This document shows positions 22,488-32,185 of a DNA stretch of 64,000 bases, in pieces. The first letter of the stretch is position 1. Every line of letters begins with the position of its first letter. A program made the position numbers and the translations under genes. The stretch is from DT-68 sp965263245 (GTDB lineage Bacteria; Bacillota_I; Bacilli_A; Mycoplasmatales; Metamycoplasmataceae), in assembly GCA_965263245.1 (NCBI GenBank), contig CBDHHR010001146.1, positions 620,001 to 684,000 of the forward strand, given 5' to 3'. The notes beneath the pieces are model-generated. The model did not search any database. It saw nothing but the letters and a program-made list of their open reading frames with translations, and was not told where the DNA came from.

Positions 22488-22527
22488 GCACTTTTAAAAA
22501 TAGTGGTTCGATTAACCAACAAAGTGC
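22488..22527 (-). promoter_or_regulatory. Nested hairpin in the valS leader
   Basis: A perfect 7-bp outer stem (GCACTTT with AAAGTGC) encloses a perfect 5-bp inner hairpin (TGGTT-AATCG-AACCA on the minus strand). It lies about 50 nt before the valS start. A second A/T hairpin follows nearer the gene. It could be an attenuator, an mRNA stabiliser or a weak terminator for the upstream channel gene. It does not match the T-box consensus I know. Nothing else is evident in 22441-22669. Confidence 0.45.
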
Positions 22528-22669
22528 ATATTTTAATTTAATAAATTTTTACTAACTTTATAATTTTTCTAATAATCATTATTTTATAGTACAAAATGCA
22601 ATTTAAAAAAAATTAAATAATTTATTTTAAAAAAATAACAAATAAATTATTTAATTTTATTTTTTAACA

Positions 22670-23404
22670 TTAAGCAATTTGTAACGCAAATAAACCGATA
22701 CCACCACAAGCTAAACCAATAAGAAATGAAGCTATATTGCCGTTAATTTCGTTTACTAATTGTTTAGAAACAATTTTTCTCTGAACAATAAATGTAACTA
22801 AAAATTTAGAAAACCAAACCATTGGGTTAAAATTACCTTCTCCTAATTCACTTATTACAAAGAAAATCATTACTGATTTACCTAGTGAAGCAATTATTAA
22901 TAGCTGAAAAAAATCTATGTCTTTTGTAACAGTTAAACCTATATACATTGCAGCAATTGGTAAATATCAAAAGACATTACCTAATACTTCAATTCCTAGT
23001 GTTTTGGTTGTTTTTTGGTTAGAAAAGTGAAAAACTTTTTTTAATTCAAAAGTTATTCCAGAAGTTCAAAGTGTAAAAAGAAAGACCATGGAAGCAAGAA
23101 CACCACCAATGAGTTGAAAAACAATTATAATGGGAACTTGTTCAAACTGCTCTTCAATTGTTGCCACTAGTAATGTAACTGCAGGGTTAAGTTGTCCGTG
23201 AGAACCTAATGTTTTTGAGGTCATAGCACCAATTGCGATTGATGAAAAAATTCCAACTGCCATGAATCCTCTTTGTTTTAAAGCTGTATCTAAATTTAAT
23301 GTTTTTGATTTAGCCGAAAATGCTATTATTAATATTCCAAGTGCAAGTATAAATGAACCAATAGATTCTCCTAAAACAACTTTAGCAGATCAAAATGTAT
23401 TAAT
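22670..23404 (-). CDS. Aquaporin / glycerol-facilitator family channel
   Basis: The 244-residue integral membrane protein of the MIP family has six hydrophobic helices. The first pore loop has the canonical GQLNPAVTLL, and the second has a modified NFNPMVWF instead of NPA. It would conduct water, glycerol or small solutes. The choice cannot be made from sequence alone, but glycerol uptake is important in many mycoplasmas. No ATG, GTG or TTG is available at the N-terminus. A strong AGGAGG sits 5 nt before an in-frame ATT (23404-23402), and an in-frame TAA lies just upstream, so ATT is the likely start. The next ATG would delete about 47 residues including the first helix. Confidence 0.85.
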
Positions 23405-23450
23405 ATTTTCCTCCTTTTAATGTGTTTGTAAAAATAAAATAACCTTGCTA

Positions 23451-23456
23451 ATTATA
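23451..23456 (-). promoter_or_regulatory. -10 box for the aquaporin-family gene
   Basis: TATAAT on the minus strand about 47 nt before the ATT start. The rest of the gap 23457-23695 is A/T-rich and shows no gene; some of it must hold the end of the ribosomal operon transcript. Confidence 0.5.
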
Positions 23457-23695
23457 ACAAAAAAATAAAAATTATTAAATTTGTTCTAAAATCGTCTAAA
23501 AACAAAGCAATAAGTTCCCGTATTTTATGATAATTATCTAGAAAAACAATATTAAAACCAAGTTTATTTATTTTTAGTATAAATTTTATGTAGTTGTTTA
23601 TTAAATGTAAAAAATATTACCTTTATTTTTTCTCATCAAATCTTTTTTATATAATTATTTTTATGAAAAGTTAATGCTTTATTTTTTAAAAAAAA

Positions 23696-24055
23696 TTAAA
23701 TTAATTCTAAAATTGCCATTGGGGTATTATCGCCGCTGCGGTTGGGAACTTTAATAATTCTTGTATAACCACCGTTTCTATTTTTATATTTTGGAGCAAT
23801 TATTTTAAATAAATACGTTCCAATAGACATATCATCTTTTTTAATTGGTCTTAAAAAAGATTCTACTTTTCTTCTTGAATGAAGAGTTCCTTTTTTAGCC
23901 TTTGTAATTAATTTATCCACATGTCTTCTTAATTCTTTTGCTTTTGCTTCGGTTGTTTTTACTTTACCATAAAGAATAACATCAGTTGCAAGACTTCTTA
24001 AAACACCCTTTTTTCAAGATGAATTTCTTCTAAATAATTGTGTAGGATTAGCCAT
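23696..24055 (-). CDS. rplQ: 50S ribosomal protein L17
   Basis: The 119-residue protein starts MANPTQLFRRNSSWKKG and contains LRSLATDVILYGKVKTTEAKAKELR spread over one TGA, the L17 signature near the peptide exit tunnel. GGYTRIIKVPNRSGD follows. It is the last gene of the S10-spc-alpha cluster and abuts rpoA with no gap. Confidence 0.97.
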
Positions 24056-25063
24056 TTATTCTTCTCCTTTAATTACTATGTCATATTCAAGTAATTTATC
24101 AATTATTTCATCAAGAGATTTTTTTCCAAGGTTTTTAATGTTACTTAACTCATCCATTGTGATGTTAGCAAGTTGATCAATCGTAGAGTAACCGGCTCTT
24201 CTTAAACTGTTGTATGATCTAACTGAAAGATCGATTGAAGAAAGTTGAATTTTTTCAACAATAGATTTTTTTGTTTCTTCTTTAATCTCTTCAAAAAGTT
24301 CATCTTTTTTAATATTTGAAACATCTGCAAGAATATCAAAATGGGATAAAAGAATGTGTGAAGCTTGGGCAATTGCGTCTTTTGCTTCTACTGAACCGTC
24401 TGTTAAAACGTTAACTTTTAATTTTTCTTCTATTTCTGGAGATTGGGTGTTTAGTTCTTTTGACTCGTATGATACTTTTGTTACAGGTGAAAAATCAGAA
24501 TCAACAGCTATTAATGAACCAGAAGATAAATTGCTTTCAATTAATGAAGAGTATTTTTTAATAAGGTTTTTGTTTTCGCTAAATGTTTTATAACCTCTGT
24601 TAGAAGTTAAAAACATTTCAAGTTCTAATTTTCCGCCCTTTGCAATTTCAGCAATTTCAAAATCAGGATTAACAACTTCTATTCCTGGTGGTAAAACAAA
24701 ATCAGCTACTTTAACAATTTTAAAATCATTTTTTAAACATTTTTCACTTAAAGAAACTTTGATTACTTTTTCGTTAGAAAATATTTCGTTATTATAAATA
24801 AATCTTACTTTTTTTAAATTTAAAATAAGTTTTACAGCATCTTCTTTTAAACCTGAAATTGTTTGAAACTCATGTTCAACATCAGCGATTTTAACTGCAA
24901 ATGGTGCTACACCAATTATTGAAGACAAAAGTGTTCTTCTAACCGCGTTTCCTAACGTATTTGCAAAACCTCTTGCGAGCGGATACAACACAAATGAACT
25001 CTCAAAGTTAGAAATTTTTTCTGTTTCTAACTCCATGTAATTTAATTTAGCAAATTTTTTCAT
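24056..25063 (-). CDS. rpoA: RNA polymerase alpha subunit
   Basis: The 335-residue alpha subunit has an N-terminal dimerisation domain (FVLYPLARGFANTLGNAVRR) and, after a linker, a C-terminal domain with LSVRSYNSLRRAGYSTI and LGKKSLDEI. The last part contacts UP elements and regulators. The dimerisation domain drives enzyme assembly. It lies between rpsK and rplQ as in most bacteria. Confidence 0.98.
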   Translation of the reverse strand: MKKFAKLNYMELETEKISNFESSFVLYPLARGFANTLGNAVRRTLLSSIIGVAPFAVKIADVEHEFQTISGLKEDAVKLILNLKKVRFIYNNEIFSNEKVIKVSLSEKCLKNDFKIVKVADFVLPPGIEVVNPDFEIAEIAKGGKLELEMFLTSNRGYKTFSENKNLIKKYSSLIESNLSSGSLIAVDSDFSPVTKVSYESKELNTQSPEIEEKLKVNVLTDGSVEAKDAIAQASHILLSHFDILADVSNIKKDELFEEIKEETKKSIVEKIQLSSIDLSVRSYNSLRRAGYSTIDQLANITMDELSNIKNLGKKSLDEIIDKLLEYDIVIKGEE

Positions 25064-25074
25064 ATTTCTCTTTT

Positions 25075-25464
25075 CTATTTTCTAGCTTGTTCTCTTTTAA
25101 ATATTTTTCTTGGTGGTCTTGTCCCGTTGTAAGGCGTTGGTGTAACGTCTTTTATTTGGGTAACTTTAAATCCTGCAACTTCAATTTGTTTTCTTGCAGA
25201 ATCTTTACCTGGTCCAATTCCTTTAAGTTCAATTCTAACTTCTTTAATACCATGGTCTTTGGCCGTAAGTGAAGCTGCATCAGCAGCAAGTGAAGCTGCA
25301 TAAGGGGTAGATTTTTTAGTGCCTTTATACCCGATTGCTCCAGCTGAAGATCACGAAACAACGTTTCCTTTTAAATCTGTAAATGTAACAATTGTGTTAT
25401 TGTGTGTTGAATGAATATGCACAATTCCTTGAACAATGTTTTTTCTCTTTGTTTTTCTTGCCAT
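25075..25464 (-). CDS. rpsK: 30S ribosomal protein S11
   Basis: The 129-residue protein contains GIVHIHSTHNNTIVTFTD, the S11 signature, and a C-terminal DVTPTPYNGTRPPRK. One TGA codon (in VSWSSAG) must read as Trp. It forms part of the 30S platform. It sits 10 nt after rpsM and 11 nt before rpoA. Confidence 0.98.
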
Positions 25465-25474
25465 ATATTTTTAC

Positions 25475-25840
25475 CTAACCTTTTTTAATAGCAGCAACTT
25501 TTCTAGGACCTTTTCTTGTTCTAGCGTTTTTTTGGGTAACTTGACCACGAACTGGCATACCCTTTCTGTGTCTAATTCCTCTATATGTTTTAATTTCCAT
25601 TAAACGTTTAATGTTTAAGGCTTTTTCTCTTCTTAAATCACCTTCAGTTTTGTAGTTTTTAGCTACATCCCTAATTTTTAATAATTGTTCATTACTTAAA
25701 TCTTTAACTCTAATATTTTCGTCTATTTTTGCTTGTTTTAAAATTTTAGAAGAAAGTGATTTGCCAATACCATGAATGTAAGTTAATGAAATTACTACTC
25801 TTTTGTTGTTTGGAATTTCTACTGATAAAACTCTTGCCAT
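25475..25840 (-). CDS. rpsM: 30S ribosomal protein S13
   Basis: The 121-residue protein has the helix-hairpin segment TYIHGIGKSLSSKI and the C-terminal RHRKGMPVRGQVTQKNARTR tail, which contacts tRNA in the 30S head. The order rpmJ-rpsM-rpsK-rpoA is conserved. Confidence 0.98.
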   Translation of the reverse strand: MARVLSVEIPNNKRVVISLTYIHGIGKSLSSKILKQAKIDENIRVKDLSNEQLLKIRDVAKNYKTEGDLRREKALNIKRLMEIKTYRGIRHRKGMPVRGQVTQKNARTRKGPRKVAAIKKG

Positions 25841-25843
25841 TTA

Positions 25844-25960
25844 CTAACCTTGCCTTTGTTTATGTTTAGGATTAACTGAACAAATAATTCTAATAGCTTC
25901 ACGTCTTTTAATAATTTTACAATCTTTACAAATTGGTTTTACTGAACCTCTAACTTTCAT
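25844..25960 (-). CDS. rpmJ: 50S ribosomal protein L36
   Basis: The 38-residue protein reads MKVRGSVKPICKDCKIIKRR and ends with a Cys and HKQRQG. The pattern C..C, a third Cys and His is the zinc ribbon of the C+ form of L36. It lies 3 nt before rpsM. It is too short for standard ORF calling but is unambiguous. Confidence 0.97.
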   Translation of the reverse strand: MKVRGSVKPICKDCKIIKRREAIRIICSVNPKHKQRQG

Positions 25961-26076
25961 TTAAATCCTTTTTTTCTACCGACTAAAATTAAAACAAAAT
26001 TTGGATTAATTTTAGTGTGTAGACACTTTATATATTGCTTTAACATTTTATCAAAAAAAATATTTTTTTTGAAAAA

Positions 26077-26289
26077 TTAATGTCTATATGTAATTCTCCC
26101 TTTTGTTAAATCATAAGGAGAAATTTCGACATCAACTTTATCGCCCGGAAGTATTCTAATGTTAAACTTTCTCATTTTTCCAGATATTAAACCTTTGATT
26201 AAAACTCCGTTTTCAAGTTTAACATCAAATTCACTCATCGAATGAACCTTTTTTACAATTCCGCTCATTTTTATTGCATCTTTAGCCAT
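26077..26289 (-). CDS. infA: Translation initiation factor IF-1
   Basis: The 70-residue OB-fold factor blocks the A site during initiation. It reads MAKDAIKMSGIVKKVHS and contains KMRKFNIRILPGDKVDVEISPYDLTKGRI. The ATG at 26289 was chosen over a GTG 9 nt upstream because GGGGGTG lies 6 nt before it. It overlaps the end of map by 8 bp. About 115 bp separate it from rpmJ. Confidence 0.97.
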   Translation of the reverse strand: MAKDAIKMSGIVKKVHSMSEFDVKLENGVLIKGLISGKMRKFNIRILPGDKVDVEISPYDLTKGRITYRH

Positions 26290-27040
26290 TTTTATCACCC
26301 CCTGTTAATATTTCTGGATACCCGTTTTTTATTAAGACAGTATGTTCATAATGAGCAGTGTTTTTACCATCTTTTGCTTTTATGGTCCAATTGTCTTCCA
26401 TAATTTTGATTTTTGAAGATTTTTGTAAGATCATTGGTTCAATGCATATAACCATACCGTCTTTTAAAAGTTCTCCGGTTCCTTTAATTCCGTCATTAGG
26501 AATTGAAGGTTCTTCGTGAAGTTTTTTACCAATTCCGTGTCCGGTAAATTCTCTTGGTACAAACATTCCCATTGAACTAACATAATCACCAATTGCTTGT
26601 GAAATATCTCCTACTTTTGCTCCTGGTTTAATAACGCTAAGAGCTTTATTAAAAGCTTGTTTTGCTACGTTTAAAACTTTTTGCGATTGTTTAGAAATTT
26701 TTCCTACTCCCTTTGTAAAAGCAGAATCAGCATGATAACCTTTTCAAACACAACCTAAGTCAACTTTTACAAGGTCACCCTCTTTTAATTTATAATGGTT
26801 GGGAATTCCGTGTATCAACGCGTCATTAACACTTATACAAGAAACGTTCGGAAACCCTTTATAACCTTTAAAACTTGGTTTAGCATTATGTTTTAAAATC
26901 TCTTTTTCGGCAATTGCATCTATTTCCAATAAACTTATTCCTGGTTTAATTGATTTATAAACTTCTCTTTTAACCTTTATTAAGATGCGAGAAGCTTTTT
27001 TCATTTTTTCAATTTCTTGTTTATTTTTAATATTAATCAT
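26282..27040 (-). CDS. map: Methionine aminopeptidase
   Basis: The enzyme removes the initiator Met from nascent proteins. The 252-residue type I enzyme shows the metal and catalytic residues in HGIPN, VDLGCVW, HADSAFT, TGHGIGKKLHEEP, CIEPM and HYEHT. The frame crosses one TGA. The ATG at 27040 follows GGAATTGGTG; the TTG and GTG codons just before it are in the same frame but less likely starts. It overlaps adk by 8 bp. Confidence 0.96.
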
Positions 27041-27584
27041 CACCAATTCCGATCAAAAAATTTTTATAATTTTGTTCAATGTTGTTTTCGCAGTTAACCT
27101 TAACTAAAATTTTTTTTAACTTATAGAAATTAATAAGGTTTTTGGTTTTTAATTCATAAATTTTAAATCTCTTTGAAATTATTTCGGGTAGGTCATCTTT
27201 TCTTCCTCTTTTTAACAACCTTTTTATTATTAACGCTTCTGGAGCTTGAAATAAAACAACAATGTCAAAATTAATTGAAATTGATTCTAAAAACTTTGCT
27301 TGCTTTAAAGTACGAGGATAACCGTCTAAAATAAAACCACTTTTTTTAATTTTGTCATTTTTTAAAGTTTTTTCAACCAGTTTATTGGTAATTTCATCGC
27401 TAACATAATCACCTTTATTCATGATGGATTCGATTTTTAAACCAATTTTTGTTTTATTTTTAACTTCTGCTCTAAAAATATCACCAGTTGAAATGTGAGC
27501 TCATTTTTTTTTCTTTGCCGCAATTTGAGCAATTGTTCCTTTTCCGACTCCGGGCGGTCCTAAAAATAATATTTTTTTTATCAT
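27033..27584 (-). CDS. adk: Adenylate kinase, short form
   Basis: Adk interconverts ATP + AMP and 2 ADP. The N-terminus MIKKILFLGPPGVGKGT is the P-loop, followed by STGDIFRAE (AMP site) and FILDGYPRTLKQA. At 183 residues it lacks the roughly 30-residue LID insertion: after LKRGRKDD the chain goes straight to the closing helix. It lies between secY and map, the classic spc position. The start overlaps the secY end by 7 bp. Confidence 0.96.
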
Positions 27585-29002
27585 AATAATCCTTCAGTAC
27601 CTTTACTTTTGTCCATTGCGATTCTCTTTGCGTTTGAAATTTTAATCGTTTTCTTTCTTGCTTTAAGTTGTGAAACTGTTTCGATTGCAACCGTAACCAT
27701 AATAATTAAAGAGGTACCACCAAAAGTAATTTCTTTATTTAAACCAATAATTTCTTGAAAATATTGCATTGAAGAAAAACACGATAAATAAAAAGCTGAA
27801 AAAACTGAAAGTCTAAGAATAACTTTTGTTAAATAATTTTCCGTTTCTTCTCCGGGTTTAATTCCGGGAATAAAAGTGTTAGATTTTTTAAAATTATCCG
27901 CTACTTGAAATGGGTTAAATATAACTATGGACATCGCAATGGTAAATATAACCGTTAAAAATATAAGTATCGATAAACCAAGAGGATTAGTAAGAACTAG
28001 GTAAGTTTCAACCCAAATTCTAAATTCATTTTGGTGGTGGAGAAATTGAACAACTGTAAGTGGTAATAAACTTAATGATAAAGCAAAAATTATTGGCATT
28101 ACACCAGCTGGATTAAGTTTAATTGGTAGATGAGAAACTCTAGTTCCAGCTTTTGTCATACCTGCACCAGTTTGTTGAATCGGAACGTGTCTTTCTGCTT
28201 TGTATAAAAACCCTATTAAATAAATAAAAAATAAAAAAACGGATATGTACAAAGCAAAGTTCATAATCCCCACGAATAAAGATTGTCTTCCGTCACCGAT
28301 TAATATTTGTGAGTAAGCATTTTGAAGTTTTGAAGGTAATAGTACCACTATTCCTGAAAAAATTATTAACGAAGTACCGTTCCCAACACCTTTATTGGTA
28401 ATTTCTTCGCCCAAAAATAATGTAAACATTGATCCGCTCACCAAAATAATTGGCAGGACAAACATTTTATAAAGGTCATTATCAAATTCATAACTTAACC
28501 TTACACCACTGTTAGAATAAAGTTGCTGAATGATTGTTATTGCTTGAACCAAGGCAAAAGCTAAAGTGATAAACCTTGTAATAACGTTTATTTTTCTTTT
28601 ACCAGCTGGACCCGAACGACTTAATCTATACAGCGGCGGAAACACCTCTGATTGAAGTAATGTCATAATAATTGAAGCAGTAATGTATGGTGAAATACCA
28701 AGTGCTACGATTGAAAAATTTCTAAGAGCACCTCCACCCATTAAATCTAATATTCCTATAAACGAAGAAGGATCAGAACCAAATCCTTCTGGTACAAAAA
28801 TACCAGGAGTAGTTATTGTTGCAGCAACTCTAAACGTAAGTATTAACAATAATGTATAAATAATTTTTTTAAATAAAGGTTTTGAATTAACTTTATTTTT
28901 TAATTCAAATAATTTTTTGGATAATGAAAAAAAACTTTTTTTAAAAGAAAACTTTAAAACACTTTTATGTAAACTTAAAAAAAAGTTTTTCATTTTTTTC
29001 AT
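27578..29002 (-). CDS. secY: Protein translocase subunit SecY
   Basis: SecY is the channel of the general secretion system in the membrane. The 474-residue protein has ten predicted helices and the motifs PGIFVPEG, MGGGALRNFSIVALGISPYITASI and IKPGEETENYL. The final TGA reads as Trp, so the stop is TAA at 27578-27580 inside the adk start region. It lies directly after rplO. Confidence 0.97.
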
Positions 29003-29004
29003 CT

Positions 29005-29439
29005 TTAAACCAATTCTACTTTCCCGCCAACTTTTTCAACTTGTTTAACAGCTGCTTTTGAAGCTTTATTAACAAATATTGTTAAATTTTTAGTTAATTT
29101 ACCATTTGCGAGTAATTTAACCGGAAAATTTCTTTTTAAAATTTTATTTTTTTTAAGTGATTCAACAGTTACTTTGTCGTTTTTTTTAAATGATTTTTCT
29201 AAAATTGATAAATTAATAATTTGGTAGTCAACATGATTAATGTTTTTAAAACCACGTTTTGGAATTCTTCTAAACCAAGGGTTTTGTCCGCCTTCAAACC
29301 CCGGTCTTGTTCCGCCACGCTTGTTTTGACCTGATTGACCTTTACCAGCTTGCTTTCCTCTACCTTGGGCAATGCCACGACCTACTCTATATTTTTGTTT
29401 TTTAGAACCTTTTTTGGGTTTTAATTCGTTTAATTTCAA
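29005..29439 (-). CDS. rplO: 50S ribosomal protein L15
   Basis: The 144-residue protein has the long basic N-terminus (ELKPKKGSKKQKYRVGRG, GKGQSGQNKRGGTRPGFEGG) and a globular C-terminus ending VEKVGGKVELV. The spacing to secY is 2 nt. Confidence 0.98.
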   Translation of the reverse strand: MKLNELKPKKGSKKQKYRVGRGIAQGRGKQAGKGQSGQNKRGGTRPGFEGGQNPWFRRIPKRGFKNINHVDYQIINLSILEKSFKKNDKVTVESLKKNKILKRNFPVKLLANGKLTKNLTIFVNKASKAAVKQVEKVGGKVELV

Positions 29440-29449
29440 AATATTCTCC

Positions 29450-30103
29450 TTATGTTAAAATTTCTTCAACTTTTTTATCTCTAATTTTTGCAATTTCTTC
29501 AACTGTTCTTAATTTTTTTAATGATTCGATCGTTGCTTTAACAACGTTAATTTTATTAGAAGAACCGAGTGATTTGGTAACAATGTCTTTATACCCGGCT
29601 AATTCAACCACTGAACGAACTGCACCAGAAGCAATTATTCCTCTACCTTTTGATGCTGGTTTTAACATAACTTTAGAAGAAATGTATTTTGAAGTAATTT
29701 CGTGAGGAATTGTTCTTCCGTTAATAATGGGAACTTCAATAAGTTTTCCTTTAGCGTTTTTAATAGCTTTTTTAATAGCGTCGGGAACTTCGTTAGCCTT
29801 TCCGTGTCCGCAACCAACTTTTCCCTTTTTATCACCAATTATTGCTAAAACTGAAAATGAAAACCTTCTTCCGCCCTTGACAACGTTTGTAACACGTGCA
29901 ATGTTAACAATTCTTTCTTCAAATTCATCATTTCTTTTAAAATTAGGTTTTCTTTTGTTGTTTCTAAAATTTTTTCTATCTTTAAAATTTTTTCTATTAA
30001 AGGCTCTTTCTGCTGGTTTTTTAACAGTGTTAGGCTCTTCTGAAGTGTTTTCAACTTTAGTATCTTTATTTTCGTTTTCTTTGTGATCTATTAATATAAA
30101 CAT
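29450..30103 (-). CDS. rpsE: 30S ribosomal protein S5 with N-terminal extension
   Basis: The 217-residue protein has a conserved core from about residue 62 (EERIVNIARVTNVVKGGRRFSF, then GHGKANEVPDAI and GRTIPHE). About 60 charged residues precede it, rich in Lys, Asn and Arg (for example KNFRNNKRKPNFK). This extension is longer than in most bacteria, as in some other mycoplasmas. S5 acts in decoding fidelity. The ATG overlaps the rplR stop (TAATG). Confidence 0.97.
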   Translation of the reverse strand: MFILIDHKENENKDTKVENTSEEPNTVKKPAERAFNRKNFKDRKNFRNNKRKPNFKRNDEFEERIVNIARVTNVVKGGRRFSFSVLAIIGDKKGKVGCGHGKANEVPDAIKKAIKNAKGKLIEVPIINGRTIPHEITSKYISSKVMLKPASKGRGIIASGAVRSVVELAGYKDIVTKSLGSSNKINVVKATIESLKKLRTVEEIAKIRDKKVEEILT

Positions 30104-30456
30104 TAGAATTTTACCCCTTTTTCTTTTACAACTTCTGCGAGTGCTTTTATTCTACCATGATAAATAAAACCGCCCCTATCAAAAACTACTTTTTTTATTT
30201 TTAAAGATTTGATTTTTTCACTAATATCTTCACCAACTTTTTTGGCAGCGGCAATGTTTCCGCCGTACGATAATTTTAATAAAATCGAAGAAGAATGTGC
30301 CAGGGTTTTTCTATTAACATCATCAATTAATTGTACCTCAATATTTTTAAGTGATTTATACACGTTTAATCTGGGAATTTCAGCTGTACCACTAATTTTA
30401 GATCTAACACGCAAATGTTTTATTTTTCTAGCTTTTTTTCTAGTTAATTTTGCCAT
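30103..30456 (-). CDS. rplR: 50S ribosomal protein L18
   Basis: The 117-residue 5S rRNA-binding protein has RLNVYKSLKNIEVQLIDD, AKKVGEDI and the conserved C-terminal FDRGGFIYHGRIKALAEVVKEKG over its last residues. Confidence 0.98.
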   Translation of the reverse strand: MAKLTRKKARKIKHLRVRSKISGTAEIPRLNVYKSLKNIEVQLIDDVNRKTLAHSSSILLKLSYGGNIAAAKKVGEDISEKIKSLKIKKVVFDRGGFIYHGRIKALAEVVKEKGVKF

Positions 30457-30478
30457 AAAATTTACCTATAAACTACTT

Positions 30479-31018
30479 TTATTTAGCAGCTACCTTTCCT
30501 TCTTTTCTTCTAATACGTTCGCCTTTATACATAATTCCTTTTCCCGAATACGGAGAAGGTCTTCTGATGTTTTTGATTAGTGCGGCCATTTGACCAACTG
30601 CTTGTTTTGAAAAACCACTTACTATTATTTTTGTTGGTTTAGGAACTTCTAGTTTAACATTTTCAATAATTTTTAATACTACCGGGTGAGAATAACCAGC
30701 GTTAATTTCTATTTTGTCACCTTTTAAAATCGCTTTGTAACCAACACCTTTAATTTCAATTTCTTTTTTAAAACCTTCTTCTACCCCTTGAATCATTCCT
30801 TGAATTAAAGAGTTTGTTGTTCCGTGTAGTTGTTTGGTGTGTTTTTCTTCGTTTGCTCTTATTGTTGTTAACTTATTATCTTTAACCGTTATTGCTATTA
30901 ATGGAGAAAAGTCTCTTTTTAAAGTTCCTAACTTTCCACTAACTTCAACTTGTGAATCTTTAACTTTTACTTTGGTGTCCTCTTTGAATGAAAGAACTCT
31001 TTTTCCAACTCTTGACAT
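30479..31018 (-). CDS. rplF: 50S ribosomal protein L6
   Basis: The 179-residue two-domain protein starts MSRVGKRVLSF and ends with the L6 signature (PSPYSGKGIMYKGERIRRKEGK). It binds near the sarcin-ricin loop. Order and spacing are as in the spc operon. Confidence 0.98.
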   Translation of the reverse strand: MSRVGKRVLSFKEDTKVKVKDSQVEVSGKLGTLKRDFSPLIAITVKDNKLTTIRANEEKHTKQLHGTTNSLIQGMIQGVEEGFKKEIEIKGVGYKAILKGDKIEINAGYSHPVVLKIIENVKLEVPKPTKIIVSGFSKQAVGQMAALIKNIRRPSPYSGKGIMYKGERIRRKEGKVAAK

Positions 31019-31030
31019 AATTTTCTCCTA

Positions 31031-31426
31031 TCAAATGTAAGCAACGACTTCGCCACCCACTCCTTTTTTTCTAGCGCTTTTATCCGTCATCATTCCGATT
31101 GATGTAGATATAATAGCAATGCCAAATCCTGAAAGAACCAAAGGAATTTTGTTTGAAGTTGCATAAACTCTAAGTCCGGGTTTTGAAATTCTTTTAACAC
31201 CCGTAATTGCTCTTTGGGAACCTTTATACTTTAGTGTTACTAAAATTTTCTTTTTTGATTTTTCTTCTTCAACAATAAAATTAGTAATGTATCCTTGTTG
31301 TTTAAGAATTTTTAACAAAGAAATTTTAACTTTTGAATGTGGTATTTGCACAACTCTTGTTTTTCTTTGGTTAGCATTCTTAATTCTAATTAACATATCA
31401 CCAATTGGGTCTGTAATAAATACCAT
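31031..31426 (-). CDS. rpsH: 30S ribosomal protein S8
   Basis: The 131-residue protein starts MVFITDPIGDMLIRIKNA and ends with the signature STSIGMMTDKSARKKGVGGEVVAYI across its final residues. The ATG at 31426 is preferred to a TTG three codons upstream because it matches family starts. S8 helps assemble the central domain of 16S rRNA. Confidence 0.97.
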   Translation of the reverse strand: MVFITDPIGDMLIRIKNANQRKTRVVQIPHSKVKISLLKILKQQGYITNFIVEEEKSKKKILVTLKYKGSQRAITGVKRISKPGLRVYATSNKIPLVLSGFGIAIISTSIGMMTDKSARKKGVGGEVVAYI

Positions 31427-31428
31427 AA

Positions 31429-31614
31429 TTATCAACTCGCTTTCTTAATACCAGGAATTTTTCCTTTATGTGCTAATTTTCTAAAACAAATACGACACAA
31501 CTTAAATTTTCTAATAACAGCTCTTGGTCTACCGCATAATTCACATCTTTTGTAAATTCTTGTTGAAAATTTAGAATACTTTTTAGATCTTTCAATCAAC
31601 GCTTTTTTTGCCAT
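31429..31614 (-). CDS. rpsN: 30S ribosomal protein S14, zinc type (type Z)
   Basis: The 61-residue protein has two CxxC pairs (RCELCGRP and LCRICFRK) that bind zinc. Its last residue is Trp encoded by TGA, followed by TAA at 31429-31431, giving exactly the length of type Z S14 ending in KKASW. It is a clear local proof of the code 4 reading. Confidence 0.98.
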
Positions 31615-31615
31615 A

Positions 31616-32176
31616 CTATGTTGCCTCCTTATTTAAAGCTCTAAAAGGCATGCCAAGAAGTTTTAAAAGTTCTCTTGCTTCATCATCGTTTTCAGTTGAA
31701 GTCACAATGATTACATCTAAGCCCCTAATTTTTTTAATTTTGTCAAAATCAATTTCGGGAAAAATAATTTGTTCTTTAATGCCTAAAGAAAAATTACCTT
31801 TTCCGTCAAATGATCTGGGATTTATACCCCTAAAATCTCTAACACGCGGAATAACAATATCTATAAGTTTTTGAACAAAATTTCACATTCTTTCACCTCT
31901 GATTGTAACTTTTGAACCCATCGGCATTCCTTTTCTTAATTTTCAAGAAGCAAGTGATTTTTTAGCTACTACCTGAATGGGTTTTTGACCTGAGATAACT
32001 TTAATTTGGTTTGCAACTTCTTCTATTGATTTAGAATTACTAACATCACTTCCCGCAGTCATGTTTAAAACAACTTTTTCAATTTTAGGTATTTGCATAG
32101 ATGATTTATACTTAAATTTTTGCTGCAGTGTTTTTTTAATTTCGTTTTCGTATTTTTCTTTTAATTTATTTATCAT
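31616..32176 (-). CDS. rplE: 50S ribosomal protein L5
   Basis: The 186-residue protein contains IPKIEKVVLNMTAGS, GERMWNFVQKLIDIVIPRVRDFRG and NFSLGIKEQIIFPEID, all typical for L5, which binds 5S rRNA. Two TGA codons read as Trp. The stop lies just before rpsN. Confidence 0.98.
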
Positions 32177-32185
32177 TATGCTCTC

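Noticed and set aside
22488..22527. Possible tRNA gene because of the 7-bp stem and a TTCGA sequence
   Set aside because: The element is only 40 nt long, has no D or anticodon arm and the TTCGA is not in a proper T-arm.
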